64,000 nucleotides of DNA from Alphaproteobacteria bacterium. Its GTDB lineage: Bacteria; Pseudomonadota; Alphaproteobacteria; UBA8366; Aestuariispiraceae. This document shows, in pieces, positions 50,493 through 59,453 of this stretch; position 1 is the stretch's first letter; each line of letters starts with the position of its first letter. The translations under genes were made by a program, and so were the position numbers. The stretch covers positions 2,922,001 to 2,986,000 of the forward strand of contig JAWPMN010000001.1 in the NCBI GenBank assembly GCA_033344895.1. Direction: 5' to 3'. The notes under the pieces were generated by a model, which searched no databases, had not been told where the DNA came from, and saw only the letters and a program-made list of their open reading frames with translations.

Positions 50493-51212
50493 TCATCGTC
50501 GCTTCAACAGGAAATCCTTGGCCGCGTTTATCTTGGCCGCCAGATAGGCCGACCCGCCGGCATCGGGGTGAACCTGCTTCATCAAGCGGCGGTGTGCCGC
50601 CTTGATCTCGCTTTCCGTGGCACCGGCTTCGAGGCCCAGTAGCGACAGCGCCTCCGATTCCGTCATGGGGCCGTCGGCACGGTCCGACGCCTGTTCGTCG
50701 CCGGCGTCCTGCCGTTGCCCGCCATCGCGCCAGTCGGCGCCGTGCACCCGGTCCAGATAGGCTTCCAGCAGACGCAGGGATTGGGCATCGCCCGTCGTTC
50801 GGATTTCCTCGTAGAGGGATCGCCCCTCGACCATCGACAGTTCCGAAAGCAGGGCCCCGGCGAACTGTCCTTCGCGAATGCGACCGTCCATCGCGCCGGT
50901 GTCATGATCCAGATGCATGTCGAAGAATCGGCAGGAAATCTCCGAACGTTGCCCTGCGCTGGGACCGCGCATCGTCTTCCAGATGTTGCGTAGCATGCGG
51001 AACCGGCTGATCCAGGGCAGCAGCGCCAGCAGACCCGCCCATATCAGATGAAAATTGCGGGTCAGAAGAACCAGCAGGACAACGCCGACGGCAATGGCAA
51101 GGGCGGTCCACTTGGCCCCCTTGAGAATGGATTTCGGCTTGGCGGTGGTGAACCAGTTCACGAACAGCAGCCCGCCTACCAGAACGGCAAGGCCCAGGAA
51201 GAAGAAACTCAT
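50493..51212 (-). CDS. Membrane-anchored J-domain protein
   Basis: A 239-residue protein with two N-terminal hydrophobic segments (FFFLGLAVLVGGLLFVNWF; AIAVGVVLLVLL). A central soluble part of unknown function follows, then a C-terminal J-domain (LGLEAGATESEIKAAHRRLM, then QVHPDAGG with the HPD motif). The J-domain should stimulate DnaK at the inner membrane; the C-terminal placement is like the Tim14/DjlC class. The start overlaps the VWA gene stop by four bases (ATGA), so the longer frame to 51386 is not used. Confidence 0.88.
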   Translation of the reverse strand: MSFFFLGLAVLVGGLLFVNWFTTAKPKSILKGAKWTALAIAVGVVLLVLLTRNFHLIWAGLLALLPWISRFRMLRNIWKTMRGPSAGQRSEISCRFFDMHLDHDTGAMDGRIREGQFAGALLSELSMVEGRSLYEEIRTTGDAQSLRLLEAYLDRVHGADWRDGGQRQDAGDEQASDRADGPMTESEALSLLGLEAGATESEIKAAHRRLMKQVHPDAGGSAYLAAKINAAKDFLLKRR

Positions 51213-51937
51213 CGCGATGTGTTTCCTTTTCGACGGCCGGACATTTGCTCGATCAGCGCGACAGCCTCGCGACCTCGACCGGAACGGCCATAGTCTTCCA
51301 GCGCCTTCATGCCGCCCGCCGCATAGACCGCGACGGCGGACAGCAGGGATTTCAGCGTCTCTGCGCTGCTCAGGTCGAAGGGACACCAGGCCCCGCCTGT
51401 CAGACGCGCGATCTCCCGGAAAGCCCGCTGCGCCACGGGGTCAGGGCCTTCCTGGAACAGGAAAACCGGAACGCCGAGCAACCCGATTTCGCCTGCTGTA
51501 TGGCAGACCGCGTCGATATCTTCCTCGAAGGCGTCGCCGACGAAGACCGCTGCGCCGATTCTGGATGCTTCGGCCTGCCGTTTGATATGCGCCAGAATCT
51601 TGCCGATCTGGGTTCTGCCGGCATGACAGCGAACCTTGCTCATCTGGCCGGCGAGCCCCTTTGCATCCGGCTGCCACTTGCCCGCCTTGCACTCGCCGAA
51701 GCCCCGGAAAAACACCAGTTGGACATCCAGCCCGCCAATGGCGCTGGTGGCCTCGAACATTTCGCCCTGAATCTGACAGGCAGTATCCCAGGTCGGCTCC
51801 CGGCTCATCGTCGCATCCAATGCGAAAATCAGCTTGCCGCGCCCGGATGTGGCCGGCGCAGGGGTATTGCGTACCTTTTCCAGAAAGGCGTCGATTTCGG
51901 TGCCGGACGTCTTGGATCGTGTCGGGGGTCTTGCCAT
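51209..51937 (-). CDS. VWA-like domain protein
   Basis: A 242-residue cytosolic protein resembling a von Willebrand A domain. The segment KLIFALDATMSREPTWDTAC has a MIDAS-like D-x-T-x-S, and FVGDAFEEDIDAV follows. It ends with SGRRKGNTSR. The ATG at 51937 (MARPPTRSKTSG) is chosen from the protein layout over an upstream ATG. It overlaps the J-domain gene, and such overlap suggests a joint role, but no function is established. Confidence 0.8.
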   Translation of the reverse strand: MARPPTRSKTSGTEIDAFLEKVRNTPAPATSGRGKLIFALDATMSREPTWDTACQIQGEMFEATSAIGGLDVQLVFFRGFGECKAGKWQPDAKGLAGQMSKVRCHAGRTQIGKILAHIKRQAEASRIGAAVFVGDAFEEDIDAVCHTAGEIGLLGVPVFLFQEGPDPVAQRAFREIARLTGGAWCPFDLSSAETLKSLLSAVAVYAAGGMKALEDYGRSGRGREAVALIEQMSGRRKGNTSR

Positions 51938-51983
51938 GCCGGTATTATGCCATGCGTGCGTGCGGGACTCACGTCCCGCACGG

Positions 51984-52784
51984 TCAATACGCAAACAATC
52001 TCACCCGGGACCACCGCTTCGGGTCACCGGACATGATTTCGTTTACGCCGAAATAGCTTCCGTCCGAGCGGATGGAGAAGAAGACCGGAAAGACGGGCAC
52101 GGTCACATTGGCGGATTCCGCCGCCGCACTCTTGAGGGTCAGCATGTTGGCGTTGTGAGCCGCCAACCCATCGATCAGGGACTGAGGGTCGCCGAAGAAA
52201 GTCGGCAGAAACCCGGGATGGGTGGTTATGTTCAGGCTGTTGTCGCCGGGAAAATACATCGGAATGTCGACCGGCAGCGACAGGATGGTGCCGTCCTCGA
52301 TTTCCATGACCACGCGATAGGAGCGGCCGTCTTCGATGGCGGCGCGTAAGGGCTCCGTCCGGTCAGGCTCTGTGCCATCCCAGATTGCCTGACCGTCTTC
52401 CCGCACCAGAAAGCGGAAATCCGAATAGTGATGCAGCGGGGCGATCCGAACCCGTCGTCCGCCTTCCTCCAGCGCATGCGTCATGGGACGGATGGCATAG
52501 GACGCGTAGACCGGGGCCGAGTTGGTATAGGCCAGGACAACGGGATCCGGCAGTCCGGTACGGATCACGTATGGCTGGTTCGTGCCGCTGGTCGCGCCCC
52601 AGAACAGGTCGTCCCGCGTGACGAGGTGGGTCAGCGGGTAGCTTTCCCGATACGCGGGAAGAGGGTTGAAGTACCGGTCGCCAAGGGAGTCGTCAGGCGA
52701 CATGACCGGCACGATCCGGCAGCCGTCGAGAATTTTGCGGGTCGCGTCTGGCAGGGAATAGTCGAACATGCCGGATAACAACAC
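51984..52784 (-). CDS. Conserved-looking hypothetical protein next to mipZ
   Basis: About 266 residues, not recognised. It has no signal peptide or membrane segment. Distinct stretches include LFWGATSGTNQPYVIRTGLP, IPMYFPGDNSLNITTHPGF and a C-terminus FGVNEIMSGDPKRWSRVRLF. The start could be GTG at 52784 or ATG at 52769; neither has a clear ribosome-binding site. It lies 35 bases after the MipZ gene and 46 bases before the VWA gene, so it is probably co-transcribed with both. Confidence 0.65.
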   Translation of the reverse strand: MLLSGMFDYSLPDATRKILDGCRIVPVMSPDDSLGDRYFNPLPAYRESYPLTHLVTRDDLFWGATSGTNQPYVIRTGLPDPVVLAYTNSAPVYASYAIRPMTHALEEGGRRVRIAPLHHYSDFRFLVREDGQAIWDGTEPDRTEPLRAAIEDGRSYRVVMEIEDGTILSLPVDIPMYFPGDNSLNITTHPGFLPTFFGDPQSLIDGLAAHNANMLTLKSAAAESANVTVPVFPVFFSIRSDGSYFGVNEIMSGDPKRWSRVRLFAY

Positions 52785-52818
52785 GGTTCGCGTGGCGGCG
52801 CCAAGTGCCGCCGTTCCG

Positions 52819-53724
52819 TCAGGCGCCGATGGCTTCCGCCTTGTCGAAGCCGATCGCAGCCATCAGGTCGCGAACTTCCTGCCGGGCGGCCAGATGGGAC
52901 ATGTTCATCTTGATATCCGTGCCCGGATTGCGCAGGTCCAGCAGCGTCAGGCCGTCCAGGAACAATTCCCGGAAGATGACACGTTCGGAAAACCCCGCGA
53001 CGAGGCGATAGCCGATCCGGCCGCTGAGCTTTGCCAGCGCTTCGTCCATGGCGCGCTGGTTGCGGGAATCCAACTGGCCGGTGCGGTTCCGCATGACGAT
53101 CCATTCGAAGGTCCGGTTCGACTTGTCGCGCCGGGCCTTCTGCATCTTCACCTGAAACACCATCTCGGCGTATTTGCTGGGCCGGACCATGGCGTAGGTC
53201 TCGGGATCTATGGTGGCCAGAACGTCCAGATCGACGAAGCTGTCATTCAGCGGCGTGATCAGCGTGTCGGAATAGGAATGGCCGACGCGGCTCAGGAAAT
53301 TGTCCGTGCCCGGGGTGTCGATCACGATGTAATCGTGCCGCGAGGACAGATCGGTGACCGCCTTTTCGACGGCATGGGCATCATGTGCGCGCGCCACGTC
53401 GACCGATGCGACGGTCGACGGTTCGATGGCGCGATGGGTCGGCATCGGAAGCTCGGTCCCGGTACGCGCCATGTAGGACTGCCGGTTCTCGATATAACGC
53501 GACAACGTCCCCTGACGGGCATCCAGGTCGATGCTGGCGACTTTCGCGCCGCTGGACATCAGCGCCGCGATGACATGCATCGTCGTTGTCGACTTTCCGG
53601 ATCCGCCCTTCTGATTGCCCACGACGACGATGCGCGCGTCACCCCGTTTCTTGGGGGCGGGCGCCGCCGAACGTGCGGCGTCCTGTTCATTGTTCCGGTC
53701 CGGTACTGTACCCTGTTCGGCCAT
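52819..53724 (-). CDS. mipZ: MipZ-type ParA-family division-site ATPase
   Basis: A 301-residue P-loop ATPase with the deviant Walker A VVVGNQKGGSGKSTTT. The MipZ-specific segment IDLDARQGTLSRYIENR and VIDTPGTDNFLSRV follow. MipZ binds ParB near the chromosome origin and inhibits FtsZ assembly away from midcell in alphaproteobacteria. The frame extends to 53976, but the ATG at 53724 has AAGGG five bases upstream and gives a near-normal family length. The upstream part has low-complexity sequence without family features. parAB and ftsZ are not in the window. Confidence 0.9.
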   Translation of the reverse strand: MAEQGTVPDRNNEQDAARSAAPAPKKRGDARIVVVGNQKGGSGKSTTTMHVIAALMSSGAKVASIDLDARQGTLSRYIENRQSYMARTGTELPMPTHRAIEPSTVASVDVARAHDAHAVEKAVTDLSSRHDYIVIDTPGTDNFLSRVGHSYSDTLITPLNDSFVDLDVLATIDPETYAMVRPSKYAEMVFQVKMQKARRDKSNRTFEWIVMRNRTGQLDSRNQRAMDEALAKLSGRIGYRLVAGFSERVIFRELFLDGLTLLDLRNPGTDIKMNMSHLAARQEVRDLMAAIGFDKAEAIGA

Positions 53725-54038
53725 TGTGCCCTTCGAATTCGATGTCGCTATCCGCAATGCGGGCGCCGACTTGATTGTCGGGTTGGTCGCAGCCTTCGCC
53801 GGAACAGCCTGCTCCGGCCGTCGGATCAGGCCGTGCCGAACCATCCAATTTACGCCGGACCATGCCATCTCGCCCCGCTTTCGAAAACCTTGCGGCCCCC
53901 CGGCCGTCTCCGAAAATTCCAACCCCGGTCGCCCATTCCCGAAAGCGCCGCATGCTGGACTCGTAAGGTTTCTCACCTCACTCTGGGCGTCCCGGATGTT
54001 TGATACAAGCGCCTCAGGTTGGAGCCCCTGATAGTAGC

Positions 54039-54662
54039 ATGCAAAATTTGACTAAAATACTATTGTTTTTAGCGGCTTGCGCGGTTGCGCCGGGCTGCGA
54101 TGAAATTGGTTGGAATCCGCTCGATCCGGAAAGCCCGGATACGTTTTCCGCGAATCGGACCGTTGTACCGGCACCGCCAGTCCTGTTGCAGATGGACCTG
54201 CCGACGCTGAACGACAGCGCATCCTTCTATGACGAGCGACGGGATCTGGAGAACGCGCTTCTGCTTCGTCGGCGGACATGGCGCGGGCCGCCAGGCAATG
54301 CCGTGGAGGCGTCGCTGATCGAAATCCGGCATCTGGAGTATGTCCCCATCGGTGCGCCCCCGCCGCCGTCGGGCGCCGCGCAATACTGGGATCGCCTGAA
54401 GGCCAGGTCGCTAGATTTCCAGGTTCTGTATGAAAGCCGAAATGCCGTCGGGCCCGTCTTGTGGCGGCGCTTTCTGATGGGGCCGCAGATATGCGTCCTC
54501 TTCACCCAGGGCGTTGCACCGGAAAGTGACGCGATCACCCGGCAGCTTCTGGGCTATTATTGTGCCGCCCCGGGGGAACCGTTCACGGACGGTCAGGCGG
54601 AAACGGTCATACGTGCCGTCCGGGTTCAGGAAGGGGATCCGGCATTGACGCCCGACGGGTGA
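54039..54662 (+). CDS. Hypothetical lipoprotein
   Basis: A 207-residue predicted lipoprotein of unknown function. MQNLTKILLFLAAC fits a signal II peptide with lipobox LAAC at residues 11-14; a second cysteine follows at APGC. Two further cysteines (QICVLF and GYYCAAP) may form a disulfide. A possible GGAG lies 15-18 bases upstream of the ATG. It is divergent from mipZ and followed after about 110 bases by the DUF3750 gene. Confidence 0.7.
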   Translation: MQNLTKILLFLAACAVAPGCDEIGWNPLDPESPDTFSANRTVVPAPPVLLQMDLPTLNDSASFYDERRDLENALLLRRRTWRGPPGNAVEASLIEIRHLEYVPIGAPPPPSGAAQYWDRLKARSLDFQVLYESRNAVGPVLWRRFLMGPQICVLFTQGVAPESDAITRQLLGYYCAAPGEPFTDGQAETVIRAVRVQEGDPALTPDG

Positions 54663-54773
54663 TCTCGGGCTTCTCAATTTTTCCGGTGCCATCCAAGGTT
54701 TTGCCATGGGGATGCCGTTTTTTCCGTCGAATGGGAGACCAGACTGACCTTCATGCTGACCAAAGGATTGAAA

Positions 54774-55529
54774 ATGCTCTTGCGCTGGAGCGTCCGCGCC
54801 CTTCTGCTCGTCCTGCTGCTGTTGATCGGCCCGGCTTATGTCTATTTCTCCAATGATTTGGACCAGAGGAACTGGTCCACCGCCAGTCGGGTCAGCGCCG
54901 GGCTGGCCCCCTTACCGGAGGACGAGGCCGGGGCTGTCATTCAGGTCTATGCGGCGCGCGCCTACGGGTGGCGTGGGGCTTTCGCGGTTCACACCTGGAT
55001 AGCCACCAAACGGCCCCATGCCGACAGCTACCGGACGCATCACGTGATCGGCTGGTATTCCGGAAACAAGGTACGCAGCCGGCAGGACATCCCGGATCGC
55101 TACTGGTATGGATCCGCGCCCAGCCTGATTCTCGACATGCGGGGGGAGGGGACGGATCGGCTGATCGACAAGGTGGAGCAGGCGATTGCCGATTATCCCT
55201 ATGCCGGGGAGTATCGCGCCTGGCCGGGCCCGAACAGCAACACCTTCATCGCCTGGATCGGGCGATCCGTGCCGGAACTGGAGCTGGAAATGCCGCCGCT
55301 GGCCGTGGGCAAGGATTATCTGGGGCGCCATCGGTTCGCGGCGCTGACGCCAAGCCATACCGGATTGCAGTTCAGTCTGGCCGGCGTTCTGGGACTGACC
55401 GCGGCGGCACGGGAAGGGGTAGAACTGAACATTCTCGGCCTCAGTGTCGGTGTGGATCCCCTCGACATGAATATCCTGGTACCGGGCATCGGGCGGGTCG
55501 GCCGCGATCCGAATCCCGTTCGGCCATGA
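54774..55529 (+). CDS. DUF3750 domain protein, membrane anchored
   Basis: A 251-residue protein with one N-terminal hydrophobic helix (ALLLVLLLLIGPAYVYF). Its body matches the DUF3750 pattern: HTWIATKRPHADSYRTHHVI, DRYWYGSAPSLILDMRGE, and YRAWPGPNSNTFIAWIGR. The function of the family is not known to me. The ATG at 54774 has AAGGA six bases upstream; an in-frame ATG at 54753 is the alternative. Confidence 0.82.
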   Translation: MLLRWSVRALLLVLLLLIGPAYVYFSNDLDQRNWSTASRVSAGLAPLPEDEAGAVIQVYAARAYGWRGAFAVHTWIATKRPHADSYRTHHVIGWYSGNKVRSRQDIPDRYWYGSAPSLILDMRGEGTDRLIDKVEQAIADYPYAGEYRAWPGPNSNTFIAWIGRSVPELELEMPPLAVGKDYLGRHRFAALTPSHTGLQFSLAGVLGLTAAAREGVELNILGLSVGVDPLDMNILVPGIGRVGRDPNPVRP

Positions 55530-55638
55530 CCGGAAATCGCGTCGCATGCCGCGGCTGGTATCGCCGTTTGGCTTGCCGCTCAGGGCTGTATGACTACAGT
55601 GTGTGCACTGCGGAAAGTTCGGAAATAGACCAAGCGAC

Positions 55639-56376
55639 ATGAGTATCTGGGGAAAAATCGTCGGCGGTGCCGCCGGCTTTGCGATGGGTGGCCCGCTGGG
55701 CCTGCTCGTCGGGGCCGTCGGCGGGCATTTTGTCGACCGTTTGCGCCCGGATCAGGAACCGGACCCGGAGCGCGCCAAGCGGTCAGTCGGCTTCACCATC
55801 GCGGTCATTGTCCTGGGGGCCAAGATGGCGAAGGCCGACGGTGTGGTGACGCCGGACGAGGTCGATGCCTTCAAGGAGGTCTTCCAGGTTCCGGAATCGG
55901 AGATGAAGAACGTTGCCCGGGTCTTCAACCAGGCCCGCAAGGACGCGCGCGGCTTCGAACCCTATGCCGAACAGGTCGCCGGCATGTTCCGCAATTCTCC
56001 GGAGGTGCTGGAGGAATTGTTGTGGTGTCTGGCACATATCGCCAAGGCGGATGGCGTGATCCATCCCGGCGAACTGGAGTTTCTAAGCAGCGTATCCGAG
56101 ATCTTCGGCTTTGATGGCGCGACCTTCGAACGGGTTACCGCGCTTCAGCTCGACGGCGGCAACGCCGATCCCTATCAGATCCTGGGGGTTGCCGCCGGCG
56201 CCAGTGACGAGGAAATCCGTAAGGCGCATCGGGCGCTGGTGGTCGAAAATCACCCGGACAAGCTGATTGCGAAAGGCATGCCCGAAGAGTTTGTCACGGT
56301 CGCAAACGAACGTGTGGCAAAGATCAACGCGGCGTATGACCAGATTCGACAGATGCGCGCCGGGGCGGCGCAATGA
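55639..56376 (+). CDS. DjlA-like TerB/J-domain protein
   Basis: A 245-residue protein. The glycine-rich N-terminus (IVGGAAGFAMGGPLGLLVGA) is a DjlA-like membrane segment. A TerB-like helical domain (about 50-160, KADGVVTPDEVDAF and KADGVIHPGELEFL) and a C-terminal J-domain (ILGVAAGASDEEIRKAHR, VVENHPDKL with HPD) follow. DjlA proteins are inner-membrane co-chaperones of DnaK. The stop overlaps the next start by four bases. The start MSIWGK at 55639 is chosen because the longer frame adds no family sequence. Confidence 0.9.
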   Translation: MSIWGKIVGGAAGFAMGGPLGLLVGAVGGHFVDRLRPDQEPDPERAKRSVGFTIAVIVLGAKMAKADGVVTPDEVDAFKEVFQVPESEMKNVARVFNQARKDARGFEPYAEQVAGMFRNSPEVLEELLWCLAHIAKADGVIHPGELEFLSSVSEIFGFDGATFERVTALQLDGGNADPYQILGVAAGASDEEIRKAHRALVVENHPDKLIAKGMPEEFVTVANERVAKINAAYDQIRQMRAGAAQ

Positions 56377-57254
56377 AGCCGCTGGATTTCGCGACGGCGA
56401 TCTTCGTAATTCTGATCTGGGGTCTCAATTTCGTAGTCGTAAAAGTTGGCGTTCAGGAGATACCGCCCTTTCTGTTCATGGCGATGCGCTTCGTCGTGGT
56501 GGCGCTGATCCTGCTGCCTTTCATCCGCTGGCCGAAAGGTCAGTTCCGGCCGTTGCTGGCCTATTCCGTCGTATTGGGGGTTCTGCATTTCGCGATGATG
56601 TTCAACGCGATGGCGATGGCCGATGCCGCGACTGTCGCGCTGCTGAGCCAGTTGAACACGCCCTGGGCGGTGATCCTGGCGGCAATCGTGTTCAAGGACT
56701 ATCCCGGGTGGCGGCGCATTCTGGGCATCGTGATCGCCTTCGTCGGTTGTGCCATTATCGCCGGGGAACCGCGGTTTGAGGGGGGGCTGCTGCCGGCGTT
56801 GCTGGTTGTCGGCGGGACCTTCCTGTGGGCCGTTGCGGCCGTTCAGGTCAAACAGATCGGTGAAATCGGTCCCTTCGCCCTGAACGGCTGGATGGCGGCC
56901 ATGGCGGCACCGCAATTGCTGGCAATCTCTTTCGCGGTCGAGGACAATCACTGGGAGATTCTGTCGACTCTGTCCTGGCTGGGCTGGGGGGCGATCTTCT
57001 TCCAGTCGGTGATGGTCGTGATTGTCGGCTATGGCCTGTGGTACGGGCTGATTAAACGTTATCCGATCAGCCGGGTCATCCCGTTGACGCTTCTGCTGCC
57101 GGTCGTCGGCGTGGCCAGCGGCGTCCTGATTCTGGATGAGGCACTGACACCCTACATGATCGTCGGTGGAATTCTGGTCATGATCGGGGTCGGCATTGTG
57201 ACCCTGCGTCAGGCCGTGCGCGGTGCGCCGCATCAGCCGAAGGTACCGTCGTGA
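56373..57254 (+). CDS. EamA/DMT-family transporter
   Basis: A 293-residue drug/metabolite transporter with about ten hydrophobic helices in two EamA halves. The start LDFATAIFVILIWGLNFVVV and LLSQLNTPWAVILAAIVF, plus the second-half RVIPLTLLLPVVGVASGVLI, are typical. It overlaps djlA by four bases and the amidase start by one base. Substrate unknown; family members export amino acids or metabolites. Confidence 0.9.
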   Translation: MKPLDFATAIFVILIWGLNFVVVKVGVQEIPPFLFMAMRFVVVALILLPFIRWPKGQFRPLLAYSVVLGVLHFAMMFNAMAMADAATVALLSQLNTPWAVILAAIVFKDYPGWRRILGIVIAFVGCAIIAGEPRFEGGLLPALLVVGGTFLWAVAAVQVKQIGEIGPFALNGWMAAMAAPQLLAISFAVEDNHWEILSTLSWLGWGAIFFQSVMVVIVGYGLWYGLIKRYPISRVIPLTLLLPVVGVASGVLILDEALTPYMIVGGILVMIGVGIVTLRQAVRGAPHQPKVPS

Positions 57255-57952
57255 TGCGGGTTGTCGACACGCCATCGCCGAATTTCGGTCCCCGCCGTGG
57301 CGTCGAACGGCCGACCATGCTCGTCCTGCATTACACTGGAATGCAAAGCGCGGAGGAGTCGCTGGCGCGTCTCTGCGACCCGACTGCAGAGGTCAGCGCG
57401 CACTACCTGATCGAAGAAGATGGAACGCTGCATCGGCTCGTCGATGAGTCGCAGCGGGCCTGGCATGCCGGCCTGGCCTTCTGGCGCGGCGTTCGCGATG
57501 TGAATTCGCTGTCGATCGGTATCGAGCTTCAGAATCCGGGCCATGAGTTCGGCTATCGCACCTTTCCGGAGGCGCAGATCGACAGCTTGAGCGCACTCTG
57601 CCTTTCCATACTGGCCCGTCATCCGATCGAGCCGGCGGGTATCGTCGGGCATTCCGATGTTGCACCTGACCGCAAGACCGATCCGGGCGAACTGTTCCCC
57701 TGGCGGGATCTGGCAGGGCGCGGGATCGGGGTCTTCCCTGATCTGGGCATGCCGACAGATCGCTCGTTGCCGGAACTGCTTGCCGAGATCGGCTACGACC
57801 CGGACGCGAATGAGTGTATTGCCGCTTTCCAGCGACGCTTTCGTCCAGACCGTATCGACGGCCGCGCGGATTGCGAGTGCGCGGCCATCGCCGCCGCCTA
57901 TCTGAAACTCATCAGCAATGACACGGATGCCGAGGGAGGCAGACACCGATGA
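57254..57952 (+). CDS. N-acetylmuramoyl-L-alanine amidase, AmiD/AmpD type
   Basis: A 232-residue amidase_2 domain enzyme that cuts the bond between muramic acid and the peptide stem. The zinc ligands are in MLVLHYTGM (first His) and GHSDVAPDRKTDPGELFPW (second His and Asp). A C-terminal helical part (about 175-225) resembles a peptidoglycan-binding domain. There is no signal peptide, so a cytosolic AmpD-like recycling role is likely. ATG at 57254 overlaps the EamA stop by one base. Confidence 0.9.
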   Translation: MRVVDTPSPNFGPRRGVERPTMLVLHYTGMQSAEESLARLCDPTAEVSAHYLIEEDGTLHRLVDESQRAWHAGLAFWRGVRDVNSLSIGIELQNPGHEFGYRTFPEAQIDSLSALCLSILARHPIEPAGIVGHSDVAPDRKTDPGELFPWRDLAGRGIGVFPDLGMPTDRSLPELLAEIGYDPDANECIAAFQRRFRPDRIDGRADCECAAIAAAYLKLISNDTDAEGGRHR

Positions 57953-58548
57953 CCCGAACCATCGACTATTTCTACAGTCATGTATCGCCCTGGACCTTCC
58001 TGGGCCATCGGCGGTTGATGGATATTGCCGCCAAGCATGGCGCGACCATCGCCTACCGGCCGATCACCGTAGCCGAGATATTCCCGAAGACCGGCGGCCT
58101 GCCGCTGGCCAAACGCCCGCCGGAGCGCCGTGCCTATCGCATGGTGGAACTGAAGCGCTGGTCCCGGCATCTCGGCGTGCCGATCAATTTCGAACCGAAA
58201 TTCTTTCCGGCGGATGATCGACCGGCCCTGTATCTCGCCCATGCCGCCCGGGAGGCGGGAGCGGATGTCGGCGAACTGTCCCATGCCATCCTGAAGGGCG
58301 TCTGGCAGGACGAACGCAATGTGGCGGACTGGGACGAACTGAAAGCCATCGCTACGGATCTTGGATTGGACGGTGCCGGGCTGGTCGAACAGGCGCAGTC
58401 CGAGAAGATCCAGGCGGCCGCGACGGCCGAATGCGAGGCGGCGCTCGCCGCTGGCTGCTTCGGGGTCCCGTGGTACTCCCTCGACGGCGAAGGCTTCTGG
58501 GGACAGGACCGGCTGGAACTTCTGGATGCGACGCTGGGTGGCCGCTGA
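57949..58548 (+). CDS. 2-hydroxychromene-2-carboxylate isomerase family protein
   Basis: A 199-residue DsbA/kappa-GST-fold enzyme. DYFYSHVSPWTFLGHRRL carries the glutathione-activating Ser region, and FGVPWYSLDGEGFWGQDRL is the conserved C-terminal motif. The family includes the glutathione-dependent isomerase of naphthalene breakdown, but no aromatic pathway genes are nearby, so the true substrate is open. It overlaps the amidase gene by four bases. Confidence 0.88.
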   Translation: MTRTIDYFYSHVSPWTFLGHRRLMDIAAKHGATIAYRPITVAEIFPKTGGLPLAKRPPERRAYRMVELKRWSRHLGVPINFEPKFFPADDRPALYLAHAAREAGADVGELSHAILKGVWQDERNVADWDELKAIATDLGLDGAGLVEQAQSEKIQAAATAECEAALAAGCFGVPWYSLDGEGFWGQDRLELLDATLGGR

Positions 58549-58556
58549 CGTCACGG

Positions 58557-58934
58557 TCAGAGCGGCGACACATCGACATAGACCCGATAATCCGCAATCC
58601 GCTCGTCCTGGAAGGTCAGGATCGTTGCAAAGGGCAGGGTCAGTCTGGAACCGTCAAGGCGAACATAATGGACGTTGCCGTTACAGATCGTCGTTTCGTC
58701 GACAGTCCAGATTCCGGCGATGTCATGGCTCATGTTTTCAATGGTTCTGAAGAAGGCCTCATTTGCATCCAGGACTGCATTCAGGCCGACGATCGGGTCA
58801 TGGTTTCCCAGGCGAAACACGATGGTATCGGTCAGGAACCTGGCCAATCCGGGCGCGTCGCGACGGTCGACCGTGCTGTAGAGGGCATGTACCAGGTCGT
58901 TGCGGTCCGGTTGTCGGGTCTGATTGTCAGTCAT
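58557..58934 (-). CDS. SnoaL/NTF2-like fold protein
   Basis: A 125-residue small alpha+beta barrel protein starting MTDNQTRQPDRNDL. The pattern LYSTVDRRDAPGLARFLTDT then FRLGNHDPIVG and FQDERIADYRVYVD fits the SnoaL-like group. Its start overlaps the glyoxalase-like stop by eight bases (ATGACTGA), so the two are translationally coupled. Function is unknown; it may act on the same substrate as its partner. Confidence 0.82.
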   Translation of the reverse strand: MTDNQTRQPDRNDLVHALYSTVDRRDAPGLARFLTDTIVFRLGNHDPIVGLNAVLDANEAFFRTIENMSHDIAGIWTVDETTICNGNVHYVRLDGSRLTLPFATILTFQDERIADYRVYVDVSPL

Positions 58935-59346
58935 AGCGGTTCTTCTCCTCGGGTTTGTCGCTGAGATACTGGATGAATTCGAATTGGAAGCCGGCCGGAT
59001 CGACGAAGTAGACGTTACGTCGGAACGGATGGTCGAAACCGTCGATGTCGATTTCATACCCGGCGCCTAGAAGACGCTTCAGGACGGCGTCCAGATCGTC
59101 GACTTCGAACCCGATATGGGCGAGGCCGGGACTATGTCCGGATAGGTCGCGGTTGGGGCCTTCGCCATTGTCGTTCAGGGTGACGTATGTGTCATCGTCA
59201 CCGACATGGGACCAGTGACGTGGCTTCCCGCCCCAGGTCTGGGTCCCGGTCCCGCGGATGCGCCATTTCGGGAACGCGGTCATCAGGAAATCGGCGGTCG
59301 CCGCGATATCGCCGACAACCAGATTGATATGCTCGAGTCTCTGCAT
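58927..59346 (-). CDS. VOC/glyoxalase-superfamily protein
   Basis: A 139-residue VOC-fold protein (MQRLEHINLVVGDIAATADF; GLAHIGFEVDDLDAVLKRLL; VYFVDPAGFQFEFIQY). His in LEHINL, His in LAHIGF and Glu in FEFIQY are the expected metal ligands. It is divergent from a LysR regulator across a 107-bp region with a T-N11-A operator, so it is likely the regulator's target. Confidence 0.88.
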   Translation of the reverse strand: MQRLEHINLVVGDIAATADFLMTAFPKWRIRGTGTQTWGGKPRHWSHVGDDDTYVTLNDNGEGPNRDLSGHSPGLAHIGFEVDDLDAVLKRLLGAGYEIDIDGFDHPFRRNVYFVDPAGFQFEFIQYLSDKPEEKNRYD

Positions 59347-59382
59347 CGGGTCCTCCTTTGGTGTCAGGCCGATGCGAGGGAA

Positions 59383-59407
59383 TTTAGTTGTTTCTAATTG
59401 AACTATA
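59383..59407. promoter_or_regulatory. LysR-type operator overlapping the regulator's -10 box
   Basis: TAGTT (59385-59389), eleven bases, AACTA (59401-59405) is a perfect 5-11-5 inverted repeat containing the T-N11-A pattern. Outer bases extend the symmetry (TTTAGTT / AACTATA). On the plus strand the right half overlaps a perfect TATAAT (59404-59409), so binding should repress the regulator itself. Confidence 0.75.
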
Positions 59408-59453
59408 ATCCGTCAGTTTTGAATTTTACCGTTGAGTGAAAGTTGACGATGAT

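Noticed and set aside
53725-53976. Longer N-terminus of MipZ (84 extra residues)
   Set aside because: The extra sequence lacks family features and the internal ATG at 53724 has a better ribosome-binding site.
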